A stretch of DNA of 64,000 bases from Pseudomonadota bacterium (GCA_018240425.1 JAFEFU010000019.1:1-64000); one strand, 5' to 3'; positions 53,577-61,156 are shown, counted from the stretch's first letter. The notes: generated by a model not told the origin, from the letters alone. Numbers and translations are program-made.

Positions 53577-54002
53577 ATGGCGTCTTCCAAGGGGAGTTGC
53601 TTTTGCGGGGCGGTGTCGCTCGAGGTGGCGGGCGAGCCCGAGGCGATGGGCTATTGCCATTGCGCCTCGTGCCGGTCCTGGTCGGCGGGGCCGGTGAATG
53701 CCTTCATGTTGTGGAAGCCCGCGAACGTGCGGGTCACAAAGGGAGGGGACCGGATCGGCCAGTTTGTGAAGTCGCCCAATTCGGTGCGCAAGTTCTGCAG
53801 TGAGTGCGGCGGGCATCTGATGACCGACCATCCGCTGTGGGGGCTGGTCGATGTCTATGCGGCGACGATTCCCGGTGTGGCCTTCCGGCCGGGGGTGCAT
53901 GTGAACTATGCCGAGACGGTGTTGCCGATGAAGGACGGTCTGCCGAAGCTGCGGGACTTTCCGAAGGAACTCGGCGGCACCGGCGCGACGATGGCCGAGT
54001 GA
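53577..54002 (+). CDS. GFA family zinc-binding protein (second copy)
   Basis: The 141-residue protein has C8-x-C10, C27-x-C29-x2-C32 and C74-x2-C77, the GFA pattern. Substrate unknown, as for most of the family. GGAG seven bases upstream supports the ATG at 53577. It is the last gene before the GTA control region, separated from g1 by about 250 bases. Confidence 0.85.
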   Translation: MASSKGSCFCGAVSLEVAGEPEAMGYCHCASCRSWSAGPVNAFMLWKPANVRVTKGGDRIGQFVKSPNSVRKFCSECGGHLMTDHPLWGLVDVYAATIPGVAFRPGVHVNYAETVLPMKDGLPKLRDFPKELGGTGATMAE

Positions 54003-54097
54003 CGGCGCAGTGGTGCGGCACCGGCAGGCCGTCTGGTTCGGGGCCGGTCGGAGAGGTTAACGAAATCTTGCGCGACCGTTCTTCAACCCATTGATAG

Positions 54098-54139
54098 AAA
54101 ACGGTTTTGCTTGACTCTGCGCGCGGTCGCGGATATAGG
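54098..54139 (+). promoter_or_regulatory. GTA cluster promoter with dyad
   Basis: AAAAC-G-GTTTT (54098-54108) is a short dyad immediately before a -35 TTGACT (54111-54116) and, after 17 bases, a -10 TATAGG (54134-54139). The start would be near 54146. The upstream dyad could be an activator site; in R. capsulatus GafA acts at this promoter, but its site is not known to me. A TTAAC at 54057-54061 followed by TTGC with seven bases between is a poor CtrA-like match. Confidence 0.55.
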
Positions 54140-54146
54140 TTCTGAC

Positions 54147-54257
54147 ATGCTGGAACAAGTGGGCGAGCGGCGGCGGGGCAACCCGGTGCCGCTTTTTCAT
54201 TGGGCTCGTGGGGACAGGCACCAGGTGGTCAATCGGGACGGGCGCAGGACTGCATGA
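54147..54257 (+). CDS. possible 36-codon leader ORF overlapping g1
   Basis: An ATG one base after the predicted transcription start opens a 36-residue frame whose TGA overlaps the g1 ATG by four bases (ATGA). It would be leaderless. It runs through the GNRA hairpin, so its translation could open the hairpin. The coding signal is weak: about 30 percent of third codon positions are A/T, more than in neighbours, and no homologue is recognised. It could be a chance frame. Confidence 0.3.
   Translation: MLEQVGERRRGNPVPLFHWARGDRHQVVNRDGRRTA
54166..54197 (+). terminator. GNRA-loop intrinsic terminator/attenuator between GTA promoter and g1
   Basis: AGCGGC (54166-54171) pairs with GCCGCT (54188-54193), then a wobble, a mismatch and CGGG/CCCG (54074+100: 54174-54177 with 54082+100: 54182-54185) close a GCAA tetraloop (54178-54181). 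A TTTTT run (54193-54197) follows. It lies about 20 bases after the predicted start of transcription, so most transcripts would end after about 50 bases unless relieved. Confidence 0.65.
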
Positions 54258-54574
54258 CATTGACGTTTACGGCCGCAGGCCAGGGGCCGAAGGCACGGCT
54301 TTCGGACACGCAAATGCTTTACGAGGAGCTTGCCGGGGAAATCCGCGAGGTTCTGGAAAAGCTGAAGTCGGGAGAATGGGACGGCAAGGCGGCCAGGCAC
54401 TCGGTCAGCGAGATGCGCGGCGTGCTGAAGCTTGTCCTGGAGGAAAGGAACAGGATTGCAGAACTCGGCAAGGAAGACGGCGGAGGAACGAGCGGACAAG
54501 AGCTCGACTTCGATGCAGCACGGGCTGAAATCGGCCGCCGGCTGGCTTGCCTCCGCGACGCCGGAGACGGTTGA
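54254..54574 (+). CDS. GTA g1, small terminase
   Basis: The 106-residue protein is helical: a polar start, a central amphipathic helix (LYEELAGEIREVLEKLKSGEWDGK region) and a second helix (MRGVLKLVLEERNRI). It matches the position and size of RcGTA g1, reported as the small terminase that binds DNA and starts packaging with the large subunit. RcGTA packaging is nearly random, so this protein is thought to have weak sequence specificity. The chosen ATG overlaps the leader-ORF stop; upstream in-frame codons exist but have no start signal. Confidence 0.82.
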   Translation: MTLTFTAAGQGPKARLSDTQMLYEELAGEIREVLEKLKSGEWDGKAARHSVSEMRGVLKLVLEERNRIAELGKEDGGGTSGQELDFDAARAEIGRRLACLRDAGDG

Positions 54575-55868
54575 GCACTTTCTCGGATCGCTGAGCAACG
54601 AGGCGCTGATGGCGCTGCCCTGGCTGTTCGAGTTCTGGGCCCTGCCGCACCAGTTGGCGCCCGAGGGCATGTGGAAAAGCTGGGTGATCATGGGCGGGCG
54701 CGGGGCGGGAAAGACCCGGGCCGGCGCCGAATGGGTCAGGGCGCAGGTCGAGGGCGCCCGGCCGCATGACGAAGGGCGCGCGCGGCGGGTGGCGCTGGTC
54801 GGCGAGACGGTCGATCAGGTGCGCGAGGTGATGGTGTTCGGCGAAAGCGGCATCCTCGCCTGCTCGCCCCCCGATCGCCGCCCGACCTGGGAGTCGGGGC
54901 GGCGGCGGCTGGTCTGGCCGAACGGGGCGGTGGCGCAGGTCTTTTCGGCGCATGAGCCGGAATCCTTGCGAGGGCCGCAGTTTGATGCCGCCTGGGCCGA
55001 CGAGCTGGCCAAGTGGAAGAAGGCCGAGGAGACCTGGGACATGCTCCAGTTCGCGCTGCGGCTGGGAGACCATCCCCGGCAGGTGGTGACGACGACGCCG
55101 CGCAATGTGGGGGTGCTGAAGGCGATCCTGAAGAACCCCTCGACGGTGGTGACGCATGCGCCGACCGAGGCGAACAAGGCCTATCTTGCGGCCTCGTTCC
55201 TTGAGGAGGTGACGGCGCGCTATCAGGGAACGCGGCTGGGCCGTCAGGAGCTGGAGGGCGTGCTTCTGGAGGAGGTCGAGGGGGCGCTGTGGACCACGGG
55301 CCTGATCGAGGCGGCGCGGGCCGACGTTCCGGGGCGGATGAGCCGGATCGTGGTGGGCGTCGATCCTTCGGTCTCGGGGCGCGAGGGTGCGGACGAATGC
55401 GGGATCGTCGTTGTCGGCGCCATGACCGAGGGGCCGCCGCAGGACTGGCGGGCCTGGGTTCTGGAGGATGCGACGGTCAGCGGCGGGTCGCCGCAGAAAT
55501 GGGCCGAGGCGGTGGCCGCGGCCTATCATCGGCATGGCGCGGCGCGGGTGGTGGCCGAGGTCAACCAGGGCGGCGCGCTGGTCGAGAGCCTGATGCGCTC
55601 GGTCGATGCCTTCCTGCCGGTGACGAAAGTTTCGGCGACCCAGGGCAAGGCGGCGCGGGCCGAGCCGGTGGCGGCGCTTTACGAGCAGGGGCGGGTCAGG
55701 CATCTGCGCGGGCTGGGCGCGCTGGAGGACCAGATGTGCCGGATGGCGCGCGGCGGCTATCAGGGGCGCGGCAGCCCGGACCGGGTGGATGCGCTGGTCT
55801 GGGCGCTGACCGACCTGATGATCGAGGCGGCGCGCCGGCCGGGTTCGCCGCAGGTGCGCGGCCTTTAG
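54513..55868 (+). CDS. GTA g2, large terminase
   Basis: The 451-residue ATPase-nuclease has Walker A GGRGAGKTRAGAEW (K67), DAAWADELAKW (Walker B), an RNase H-like nuclease domain with VGVDPSVSG and DECGIVVVG. It pumps DNA into the prohead. The start is uncertain: ATG 54513 gives the usual N-terminus, but a TTG at 54456 lies eight bases after an AGGAAAGG Shine-Dalgarno and could be the real start. Either way it overlaps g1. About 100 bases then separate it from the portal. Confidence 0.92.
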   Translation: MQHGLKSAAGWLASATPETVEHFLGSLSNEALMALPWLFEFWALPHQLAPEGMWKSWVIMGGRGAGKTRAGAEWVRAQVEGARPHDEGRARRVALVGETVDQVREVMVFGESGILACSPPDRRPTWESGRRRLVWPNGAVAQVFSAHEPESLRGPQFDAAWADELAKWKKAEETWDMLQFALRLGDHPRQVVTTTPRNVGVLKAILKNPSTVVTHAPTEANKAYLAASFLEEVTARYQGTRLGRQELEGVLLEEVEGALWTTGLIEAARADVPGRMSRIVVGVDPSVSGREGADECGIVVVGAMTEGPPQDWRAWVLEDATVSGGSPQKWAEAVAAAYHRHGAARVVAEVNQGGALVESLMRSVDAFLPVTKVSATQGKAARAEPVAALYEQGRVRHLRGLGALEDQMCRMARGGYQGRGSPDRVDALVWALTDLMIEAARRPGSPQVRGL

Positions 55869-55895
55869 AGCCGGGCGCGTGCGGTGGCCGGGGAT

Positions 55896-55951
55896 GCCTC
55901 CGGCGGGGATATTCGGGCCACGGTGAAAGCCGGGGGCTTTGCCGGCCTTTC
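55896..55951 (+). repeat. 35-base dispersed repeat plus hairpin between large terminase and portal genes
   Basis: Positions 55896-55930 match 7569-7603 (pyrC-pyrE gap) with about five mismatches. Directly after, GAAAGCCGG (55925-55933) pairs with CCGGCCTTTC (55942-55951) with one bulged base. The element is in the only long gap between g1 and g5 and would be transcribed. Confidence 0.55.
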
Positions 55952-55969
55952 AGGGTGATGGAGATGAGG

Positions 55970-57139
55970 ATGGGTTGGAACATTTTCCGGCGCGGCGAGG
56001 CCGTGCCCGAGATCAAGGCTTCGGCCACGGGGCGGGTCATCGCCTGGGGCGGCTCGGGGCGGGTTGCCTGGAGCCCGCGGGACACGGTGAATCTGACGAA
56101 GACCGGGTTCAGCGGCAATCCGGTCGGATTTCGCGTGGTCAAGCTGATCGCCGAGGCGGCGGCGGCCTTGCCGCTGGTCTGTCAGGACCGTCACCGACGC
56201 TATGACATTCATCCGCTGATGGCGCTGATCCGCCGGCCCAATCCGGGGCAGGGGCGGGCCGAGCTGTTCGAGGCGCTTTACGGCCAGATCCTTCTGAGCG
56301 GGAATGGCTATCTGGAGGCGGTGGGCGAGGGGGGCATGCCGCATGAGCTGCATGTGCTGCGCTCGGACCGGATGAACCTGGTGCCCGGGGCGGACGGCTG
56401 GCCGGTGGCCTATGACTATGTGGTGGGCGGGCGTACCCACCGGTTCGACATGACCGGGCCGGCCGATCCGATCTGCCATATCCGCAGTTTCCATCCGCAG
56501 GACGACCATTATGGCCTGTCGCCGATGCAGGCGGCGGCGGTGGCGGTCGATGTGCACAATTCGGCCAGCGCCTGGTCGAAGGCGCTTCTGGACAATGCCG
56601 CGCGGCCTTCGGGTGCCATTGTTTACAAGGGGCTGGACGGGCAGGGACAACTGTCGCCCGACCAGTATGACCGGCTGGTGGGCGAGATGGAGATGCATCA
56701 TCAAGGTGCGCGCAACGCCGGGCGGCCGATGCTGCTGGAGGGGGGGCTGGACTGGAAGCCGATGGGCTTCAGTCCGAGCGACATGGAGTTCCAGAAGACC
56801 AAGGAGGCGGCGGCGCGCGAGATCGCCGTGGCCTTCGGGGTGCCGCCGATGCTTCTCGGCATTCCGGGCGACGCGACCTATGCCAACTATCAGGAGGCCA
56901 ACCGCGCCTTCTTCCGGCTGACCGTCCTGCCGCTGGCGACGCGGGTGACGGCGGCCGTTGCCTACTGGCTGTCGGCGCATCTGGGCGAAGAGGTCGACCT
57001 GCGCCCCGACCTTGACCAGGTGCCGGCGCTGGCGGCCGAACGCGATCAGCAGTGGAAGCGGGTGGGCGAGGCGTCCTTCCTGACCGATCCCGAGAAGCGC
57101 GCCCTGCTGGGCCTTCCGCGGCTGGCGGACGAGGCCTGA
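55970..57139 (+). CDS. GTA g3, portal protein
   Basis: The 389-residue HK97-type portal has residues WSPRDTVNLTKTGFSGNPV near the start, ALIRRPNPGQGRAELFEAL, a GNGYLEAVGEG segment and EAAAREIAVAFGVPPMLLGI, as in the Phage_portal (HK97) family. Twelve copies form the ring through which DNA enters. GGAG six bases upstream supports the ATG at 55970; ATGs at 55958 and 55964 in frame are alternatives. Confidence 0.93.
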   Translation: MGWNIFRRGEAVPEIKASATGRVIAWGGSGRVAWSPRDTVNLTKTGFSGNPVGFRVVKLIAEAAAALPLVCQDRHRRYDIHPLMALIRRPNPGQGRAELFEALYGQILLSGNGYLEAVGEGGMPHELHVLRSDRMNLVPGADGWPVAYDYVVGGRTHRFDMTGPADPICHIRSFHPQDDHYGLSPMQAAAVAVDVHNSASAWSKALLDNAARPSGAIVYKGLDGQGQLSPDQYDRLVGEMEMHHQGARNAGRPMLLEGGLDWKPMGFSPSDMEFQKTKEAAAREIAVAFGVPPMLLGIPGDATYANYQEANRAFFRLTVLPLATRVTAAVAYWLSAHLGEEVDLRPDLDQVPALAAERDQQWKRVGEASFLTDPEKRALLGLPRLADEA

Positions 57140-57140
57140 G

Positions 57141-57380
57141 ATGGCGGGGGGCAACGGGTCGCGCTTTCTGAAGGAGCCGTTCGACTGGACGCGGGATCAT
57201 CGCTTCGAGGCGACCGAGAAGATCATGCAGGTTCAGTTCCTGGCCGTCGAGCGGCGGCTGGAGCGGATCGAGGCGATGATCATCGGGGTCGAGAAGCGCA
57301 TGTGGATGACGGTCTTCGGGGTCGTCGGCGTGATCCTGAGCCAGGCGGTGCAGTCGATCCTGCAGTTTTCGCCGAAATAG
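57141..57380 (+). CDS. GTA g3.5, small protein with C-terminal membrane segment
   Basis: This 79-residue protein has a charged first half (FDWTRDHRFEATEKIM) then a coiled-coil-like segment (LAVERRLERIEAMIIGVEKR) and a hydrophobic segment (MTVFGVVGVILSQAV, about 56-70). It matches RcGTA g3.5, a conserved small gene of the head region. Function not established; a scaffold-like role in head formation has been proposed. It starts one base after g3. Confidence 0.75.
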   Translation: MAGGNGSRFLKEPFDWTRDHRFEATEKIMQVQFLAVERRLERIEAMIIGVEKRMWMTVFGVVGVILSQAVQSILQFSPK

Positions 57381-57390
57381 GAGCCGGGGC

Positions 57391-57951
57391 ATGATGAGAA
57401 CGGAAAGCGGGCTGGAGACGAAGTTCTGCCGGCTGGGCGAGGACCTGACGGTCGGGGAGGGGTGCCGGATTTCGGGTTACGCCTCGGTCTTCGGGGTGGC
57501 GGACCAGGGCAATGACGTGGTGGTGGCCGGGGCCTATGGCCGGTCGCTGGCGCGGATGGCGGCCGAGGGGCGCGGGGTGAGGATGCTGTGGCAGCACGAC
57601 CCGGGGCAGCCGATCGGCGTCTGGGACGAGGTGCGCGAGGACGGGAGGGGCCTGTGGGTCTCGGGCCGCATCCTGACCGACGTGGACAAGGGCCGCGAGG
57701 CGGCGGCGCTGATCGCGGCGGGGGCGATCGACGGGCTGTCGATTGGCTACCGGACGGTGACGGCCGAGAAGGACGCGAAGGGGCGCAGGCTTCTTCGCGA
57801 GGTGGAGTTGTGGGAAGTGTCGCTTGTCACCTTCCCGATGCTTCCCGAAGCACGGGTCGGCGCCAAGGCGGACGAGAGCCTGGCGCAGTCCCTTCAGGCA
57901 CTGGCGGCGGCCCTTGCGGACGCGCGCCGGACATTGGCCAAGGGGTTCTGA
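57391..57951 (+). CDS. GTA g4, prohead protease
   Basis: The 186-residue HK97-type prohead protease has H69 in LWQHDPGQPIG and S117 in GAIDGLSIGY, the serine-protease pair of the U35/HK97 family. It cleaves the capsid N-terminus during maturation. An ATG two codons... next in frame (57394) is an alternative start. It lies 10 bases after g3.5 and about 40 before the capsid gene. Confidence 0.93.
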   Translation: MMRTESGLETKFCRLGEDLTVGEGCRISGYASVFGVADQGNDVVVAGAYGRSLARMAAEGRGVRMLWQHDPGQPIGVWDEVREDGRGLWVSGRILTDVDKGREAAALIAAGAIDGLSIGYRTVTAEKDAKGRRLLREVELWEVSLVTFPMLPEARVGAKADESLAQSLQALAAALADARRTLAKGF

Positions 57952-57991
57952 ACCCCGACGCCGAACCAACCCCAGAAGCGAGGTGATGGGA

Positions 57992-59188
57992 ATGAGGAAG
58001 ACCGAGGTGCAGGCCCCGGCCGGGGAAGGCTTGTCCGGCGTTCCGGCGCTGGACGTGAAGGCCGCGATTGCCGGGATCGCAAGCGAGTTCAAGGGGTTTC
58101 AGGACGACATGACATCGAAGATGCAACAACAGGAAGAGCGACTGACCATGCTGGATCGCAAGTCTTATGCCGCCGGGCGCCCGGCGCTGTCCACCGCAGC
58201 CGACCAGGGCGCGCCGCACCAGAAGGCCTTTGGGGACTATCTCCGCTCGGGCGATGACAGCGGCCTGCGCGGGCTGGTGCTGGAAGGCAAGGCGATGTCC
58301 ACGGCGGTCAGCGCCGATGGCGGGTTCCTGATCAATCCGCAGATGGATGACCGCATCCGCGGGGTGCTGCGCTCGACCGCCTCGATCCGGTCGATCGCCA
58401 ATGTGGTGAACGTCGAATCCTCGTCGTTCGACGTGGTGATCGACCGCACCGACCTGGGCACGGGGTGGGCCACCGAACTGGTGAACTTCGCCGAGACCGC
58501 GACCCCGGTGATCGAGCGGATCTCGATCCGCATCTATGAGCTGGCGGCGATGCCGCGCGCCAGCCAGCGGCTGCTGGACGACGCGGCCTTCGATGTCGAG
58601 GGCTGGCTGGCCGAGCGCATCGCCAACCGCTTTGCCCGTGCCGAGGCGCAGGCCTTCATCGCCGGCGACGGGGTGGACAAGCCCAAGGGGTTCCTGTCCT
58701 ACAACAAGGTTGCCAACGCTTCGTGGGCCTGGGGGCAGCTTGGCTATGTGCCGACCGGCGCGGCGGCGGACTTCGCCACCACCAATGCGTCGGATGCCAT
58801 CGTCGATCTGGTCTATGCGCTGGGGGCGCAGTATCGGGCCAACGCGGCGTTCGTGATGAACTCGAAGACCGCGGGCGCGGTGCGCAAGATGAAGGACGCC
58901 GACGGGCGCTTCATGTGGTCGGACGGGCTGGCACTGGGCGAGCCGTCGCGGCTGATGGGCTATCCGGTTCTGGTGGCCGAGGACATGCCCGACATCGCCG
59001 CCAACGCCTATGCCATCGCCTTTGGCGACTTCCACGCGGGCTATACCGTGGCGGAGCGGCCGGACCTGCGGGTGCTGCGCGATCCCTTCTCGGTCAAGCC
59101 GCATGTGCTGTTCTATGCCTCGAAGCGGGTCGGCGGCGACGTGACCGATTTCAACGCGATCAAGCTTCTGAAGTTCGCGGTGTCCTAA
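57992..59188 (+). CDS. GTA g5, major capsid protein
   Basis: The 398-residue HK97-fold capsid has an N-terminal coiled-coil delta domain (about 1-100, including MQQQEERLTMLDRKSYAAG) to be cut by g4, then VSADGGFLINPQMDD, SIRIYELAAMPRASQRLLDD, and the ATTNASDAIVDLVYALGAQYR region. GAGG eight bases upstream supports ATG 57992. RcGTA capsids are small and oblate, carrying about 4 kb of DNA. A strong hairpin follows after ten bases. Confidence 0.95.
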   Translation: MRKTEVQAPAGEGLSGVPALDVKAAIAGIASEFKGFQDDMTSKMQQQEERLTMLDRKSYAAGRPALSTAADQGAPHQKAFGDYLRSGDDSGLRGLVLEGKAMSTAVSADGGFLINPQMDDRIRGVLRSTASIRSIANVVNVESSSFDVVIDRTDLGTGWATELVNFAETATPVIERISIRIYELAAMPRASQRLLDDAAFDVEGWLAERIANRFARAEAQAFIAGDGVDKPKGFLSYNKVANASWAWGQLGYVPTGAAADFATTNASDAIVDLVYALGAQYRANAAFVMNSKTAGAVRKMKDADGRFMWSDGLALGEPSRLMGYPVLVAEDMPDIAANAYAIAFGDFHAGYTVAERPDLRVLRDPFSVKPHVLFYASKRVGGDVTDFNAIKLLKFAVS

Positions 59189-59198
59189 GGGGCGAACC

Positions 59199-59220
59199 GC
59201 CCCCGGCTACGGCCGGGGGC
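59199..59220 (+). promoter_or_regulatory. UACG-tetraloop hairpin after the capsid gene
   Basis: GCCCCCGGC (59199-59207) and GCCGGGGGC (59212-59220) form a perfect 9-bp stem with a TACG loop closed by C-G, the ultra-stable cUNCGg type. No T run follows, so it is more likely an mRNA 3'-stabilising or processing element than a terminator. It lies ten bases after the capsid stop, and the next gene is 110 bases further. Confidence 0.6.
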
Positions 59221-59329
59221 GGGCGCGGGTCCGGCCTGGCCGTCATGTCCAGCCCTCCCTCTGCCCCGGACGGACGGGGCGGCCCCGCGCCGCATTGCCG
59301 CAATCTGAACGAATGGCCGGAGACGATCC

Positions 59330-59926
59330 ATGATGCTGACAGAGCAGACGGCAGTGCCGACGGCGGCGCTGCCACTACAGGAATTCAAGGACCATCTGCG
59401 TCTGGGAACCGGGTTCGCCGATGACGGCGTGCAGGATGTCCTGGCGCAGGGCTATCTGCGCGCGGCGATCACGGCCATCGAGGGGCGGATCGGCAAGGCG
59501 CTGATCGAGCGGGACTTTCTCCTGACCCTGCCGGACTGGCGGGACGATGCGTGCCAGGCCCTGCCGGTGGCGCCGGTCTCGGCCATCGGCTCGGTCGTGC
59601 TTCGCGATGCCGCCGGGGCGGCGACGGTCGTGGCGCCGGGGGCCTATCGGCTGCGCCGCGACATGCATCGCCCGAAGCTGGCCGGAGCCGGGGGCGCCCT
59701 GCCTCCGGTCCCGACCGACGGCAGCATCGAGATCCTGTTCACGGCCGGGTTCGGCCCGGCCTGGGCCGATGTGCCGGGCGATCTGGCCCAGGCGGTCTTT
59801 CTGCTTGCCGCCGGGTTTCACGAGCACCGCCATGCGGTCGAAAGCACCGCCACGCTGCCTTACGGCGTGCTGGCGCTGATCGAGCGCTGGCGGACGGTGC
59901 GGGTTCTGGGCGGGGGCGAGGCATGA
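59330..59926 (+). CDS. GTA g6, head-tail adaptor
   Basis: The 198-residue protein has a helical start (LQEFKDHLRLGTGFADDGVQDVLAQGYLRAAITAIEGRIGKALIERDF, an adaptor-type DNA-packaging helix pair) and a beta segment ending SIEILFTAGFGPAWADVPGDL. It matches the phage gp6-like head-tail connector family. Its stop overlaps g7 by ATGA. First ATG was used; another follows at 59333. Confidence 0.85.
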   Translation: MMLTEQTAVPTAALPLQEFKDHLRLGTGFADDGVQDVLAQGYLRAAITAIEGRIGKALIERDFLLTLPDWRDDACQALPVAPVSAIGSVVLRDAAGAATVVAPGAYRLRRDMHRPKLAGAGGALPPVPTDGSIEILFTAGFGPAWADVPGDLAQAVFLLAAGFHEHRHAVESTATLPYGVLALIERWRTVRVLGGGEA

Positions 59927-60261
59927 GGCCGCCGCGGCTGAGCCGCAGGCTGACGCTCGAGGAGGCGCAGCGGGTACCGGACGGGTCGGGGGGCTTTTCC
60001 CTGACTTGGGCGGCGAAGGGTGATCTGTGGGCCGAGGTGCGGGCCGGATCGGGGCGGGAGCGGGCGGGCGAGTCGGTGACGCTGTCGACGGTCGGCTACC
60101 GGATCACGGTGCGGGGCGCGCCCTACGGGGCGCCGTCGCGCCCGCGCCCGGAGCAGAGGTTCCGGGAGGGCAACAGGATTTACAGGATCGTCTCGGTGGC
60201 CGAAGCGGACGCGTTCGGGCTTTACCTCGTCTGTGAGGCGGCCGAGGAGGTGCTGACATGA
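59923..60261 (+). CDS. GTA g7, head-tail stopper
   Basis: The 112-residue beta-rich protein has ERAGESVTLSTVGYRITVRG and FREGNRIYRIVSVAEAD, similar to head closure/stopper proteins (gp16/SPP1-like; Phage_H_T_join). It plugs the portal after packaging. It overlaps g6 and g8 by four bases each. Confidence 0.8.
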   Translation: MRPPRLSRRLTLEEAQRVPDGSGGFSLTWAAKGDLWAEVRAGSGRERAGESVTLSTVGYRITVRGAPYGAPSRPRPEQRFREGNRIYRIVSVAEADAFGLYLVCEAAEEVLT

Positions 60262-60665
60262 GTTATGGGGCTGCGGCGGCGTTGCAGGCCGCTGTCTATC
60301 AGCGCCTGATGGCCGACAGTGTGCTGGATGGCCTGGTCGGAAGCGCGATCTACGATGCGGCACCACCGGGCAATCCGGGAGGAACCTATCTCTCGATCGG
60401 GCCGGAGACGGTTCGCGATGCGTCGACAAAGACGGAACGCGGGGCAGAGCACGAATTCTCGGTCTCGGTGGTCACGGATGCGGCCGGGTTTCAGGCGGCG
60501 AAGGCCGCCGCGGTCGCGGTGTCGGACGCGCTGACCGGGGCCTCGCTGGTGCTGGCGCGCGGCCATCTGGTGGGCCTGTGGTTCCTGCGCGCCCGGGCGC
60601 GGCGGGTCGAGGAGGCCGACGTGCGCCGGATCGACCTGTTCTTCAAGGCGCGGATCGAGGACTGA
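60258..60665 (+). CDS. GTA g8, tail terminator (DUF3168)
   Basis: The 135-residue protein has ALQAAVYQRLMADSVLDGLV and the strands YLSIGPETVRDAS and HEFSVSVVTDAAGFQAAKA, as in DUF3168 tail terminators. It caps the tail tube at the head end. A 77-base gap with a hairpin separates it from g9, the longest gap of this block. Confidence 0.85.
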   Translation: MSYGAAAALQAAVYQRLMADSVLDGLVGSAIYDAAPPGNPGGTYLSIGPETVRDASTKTERGAEHEFSVSVVTDAAGFQAAKAAAVAVSDALTGASLVLARGHLVGLWFLRARARRVEEADVRRIDLFFKARIED

Positions 60666-60684
60666 CGCCGACAGAAAACGAACA

Positions 60685-60717
60685 ATTGGCGGCACGGCTA
60701 GGCATCGATCCGCCAAT
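60685..60717 (+). promoter_or_regulatory. hairpin in the g8-g9 gap
   Basis: ATTGGCGG (60685-60692) and CCGCCAAT (60710-60717) form a perfect 8-bp stem with a 17-base loop. It lies 25 bases before the g9 ATG in an unusually A/T-rich gap. It could be a processing or attenuation site before the most abundant tail protein. Confidence 0.5.
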
Positions 60718-60742
60718 AAATTTCACTTTTCGGAGAATTGCA

Positions 60743-61156
60743 ATGGTTGCGCAGAACGGCAAGGACCTGCTCGTCAAGCTCGATCTGACGGGCGGAGGGA
60801 CATACACCACCATCGCCGGCTTGCGGGCGACAAAGATCAGCTTCAACGCCGAGACGGTCGATGTGACCAGCCTGGAAAGCCAGGGCGGGTGGCGGGAGCT
60901 TCTGGGTGGCGCGGGCGTGCGTTCGGCCAGCGTCTCGGGGTCCGGCGTCTTCGTCGATGCCGCCACCGACGACCGCGCGCGCCAGATCTTCTTTCAGGGA
61001 ACGGTCGAGATGTTCCAGGTGATCATCCCCAGTTTCGGGATCGTCGAGGGGCCGTTCCAGCTGACCTCGATCGAATATGCCGGAAGCTTCAACGGCGAGG
61101 CGACCTATGAGCTTAGCCTGGCGTCGGCTGGCGTCCTGACCTTCACGGCGATCTGA
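60743..61156 (+). CDS. GTA g9, major tail protein
   Basis: The 137-residue beta-rich protein matches the phage major tail protein TP901-1-like family: start GKDLLVKLDLTGGGTYTTIAGL, the SGSGVFVDAATDDRARQIF segment and an FNGEATYELSLASAGVLTF end. Hexamers stack into the tail tube. GGAG eight bases upstream supports the ATG. It overlaps g10 (TGATG). Confidence 0.9.
   Translation: MVAQNGKDLLVKLDLTGGGTYTTIAGLRATKISFNAETVDVTSLESQGGWRELLGGAGVRSASVSGSGVFVDAATDDRARQIFFQGTVEMFQVIIPSFGIVEGPFQLTSIEYAGSFNGEATYELSLASAGVLTFTAI

Noticed and set aside
54057..54071. CtrA binding site upstream of the GTA promoter (TTAA-N7-TTAA)
   Set aside because: First half TTAA is present, but the second half reads TTGC. 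In R. capsulatus, CtrA control of this cluster appears largely indirect. A chance half-site is likely.
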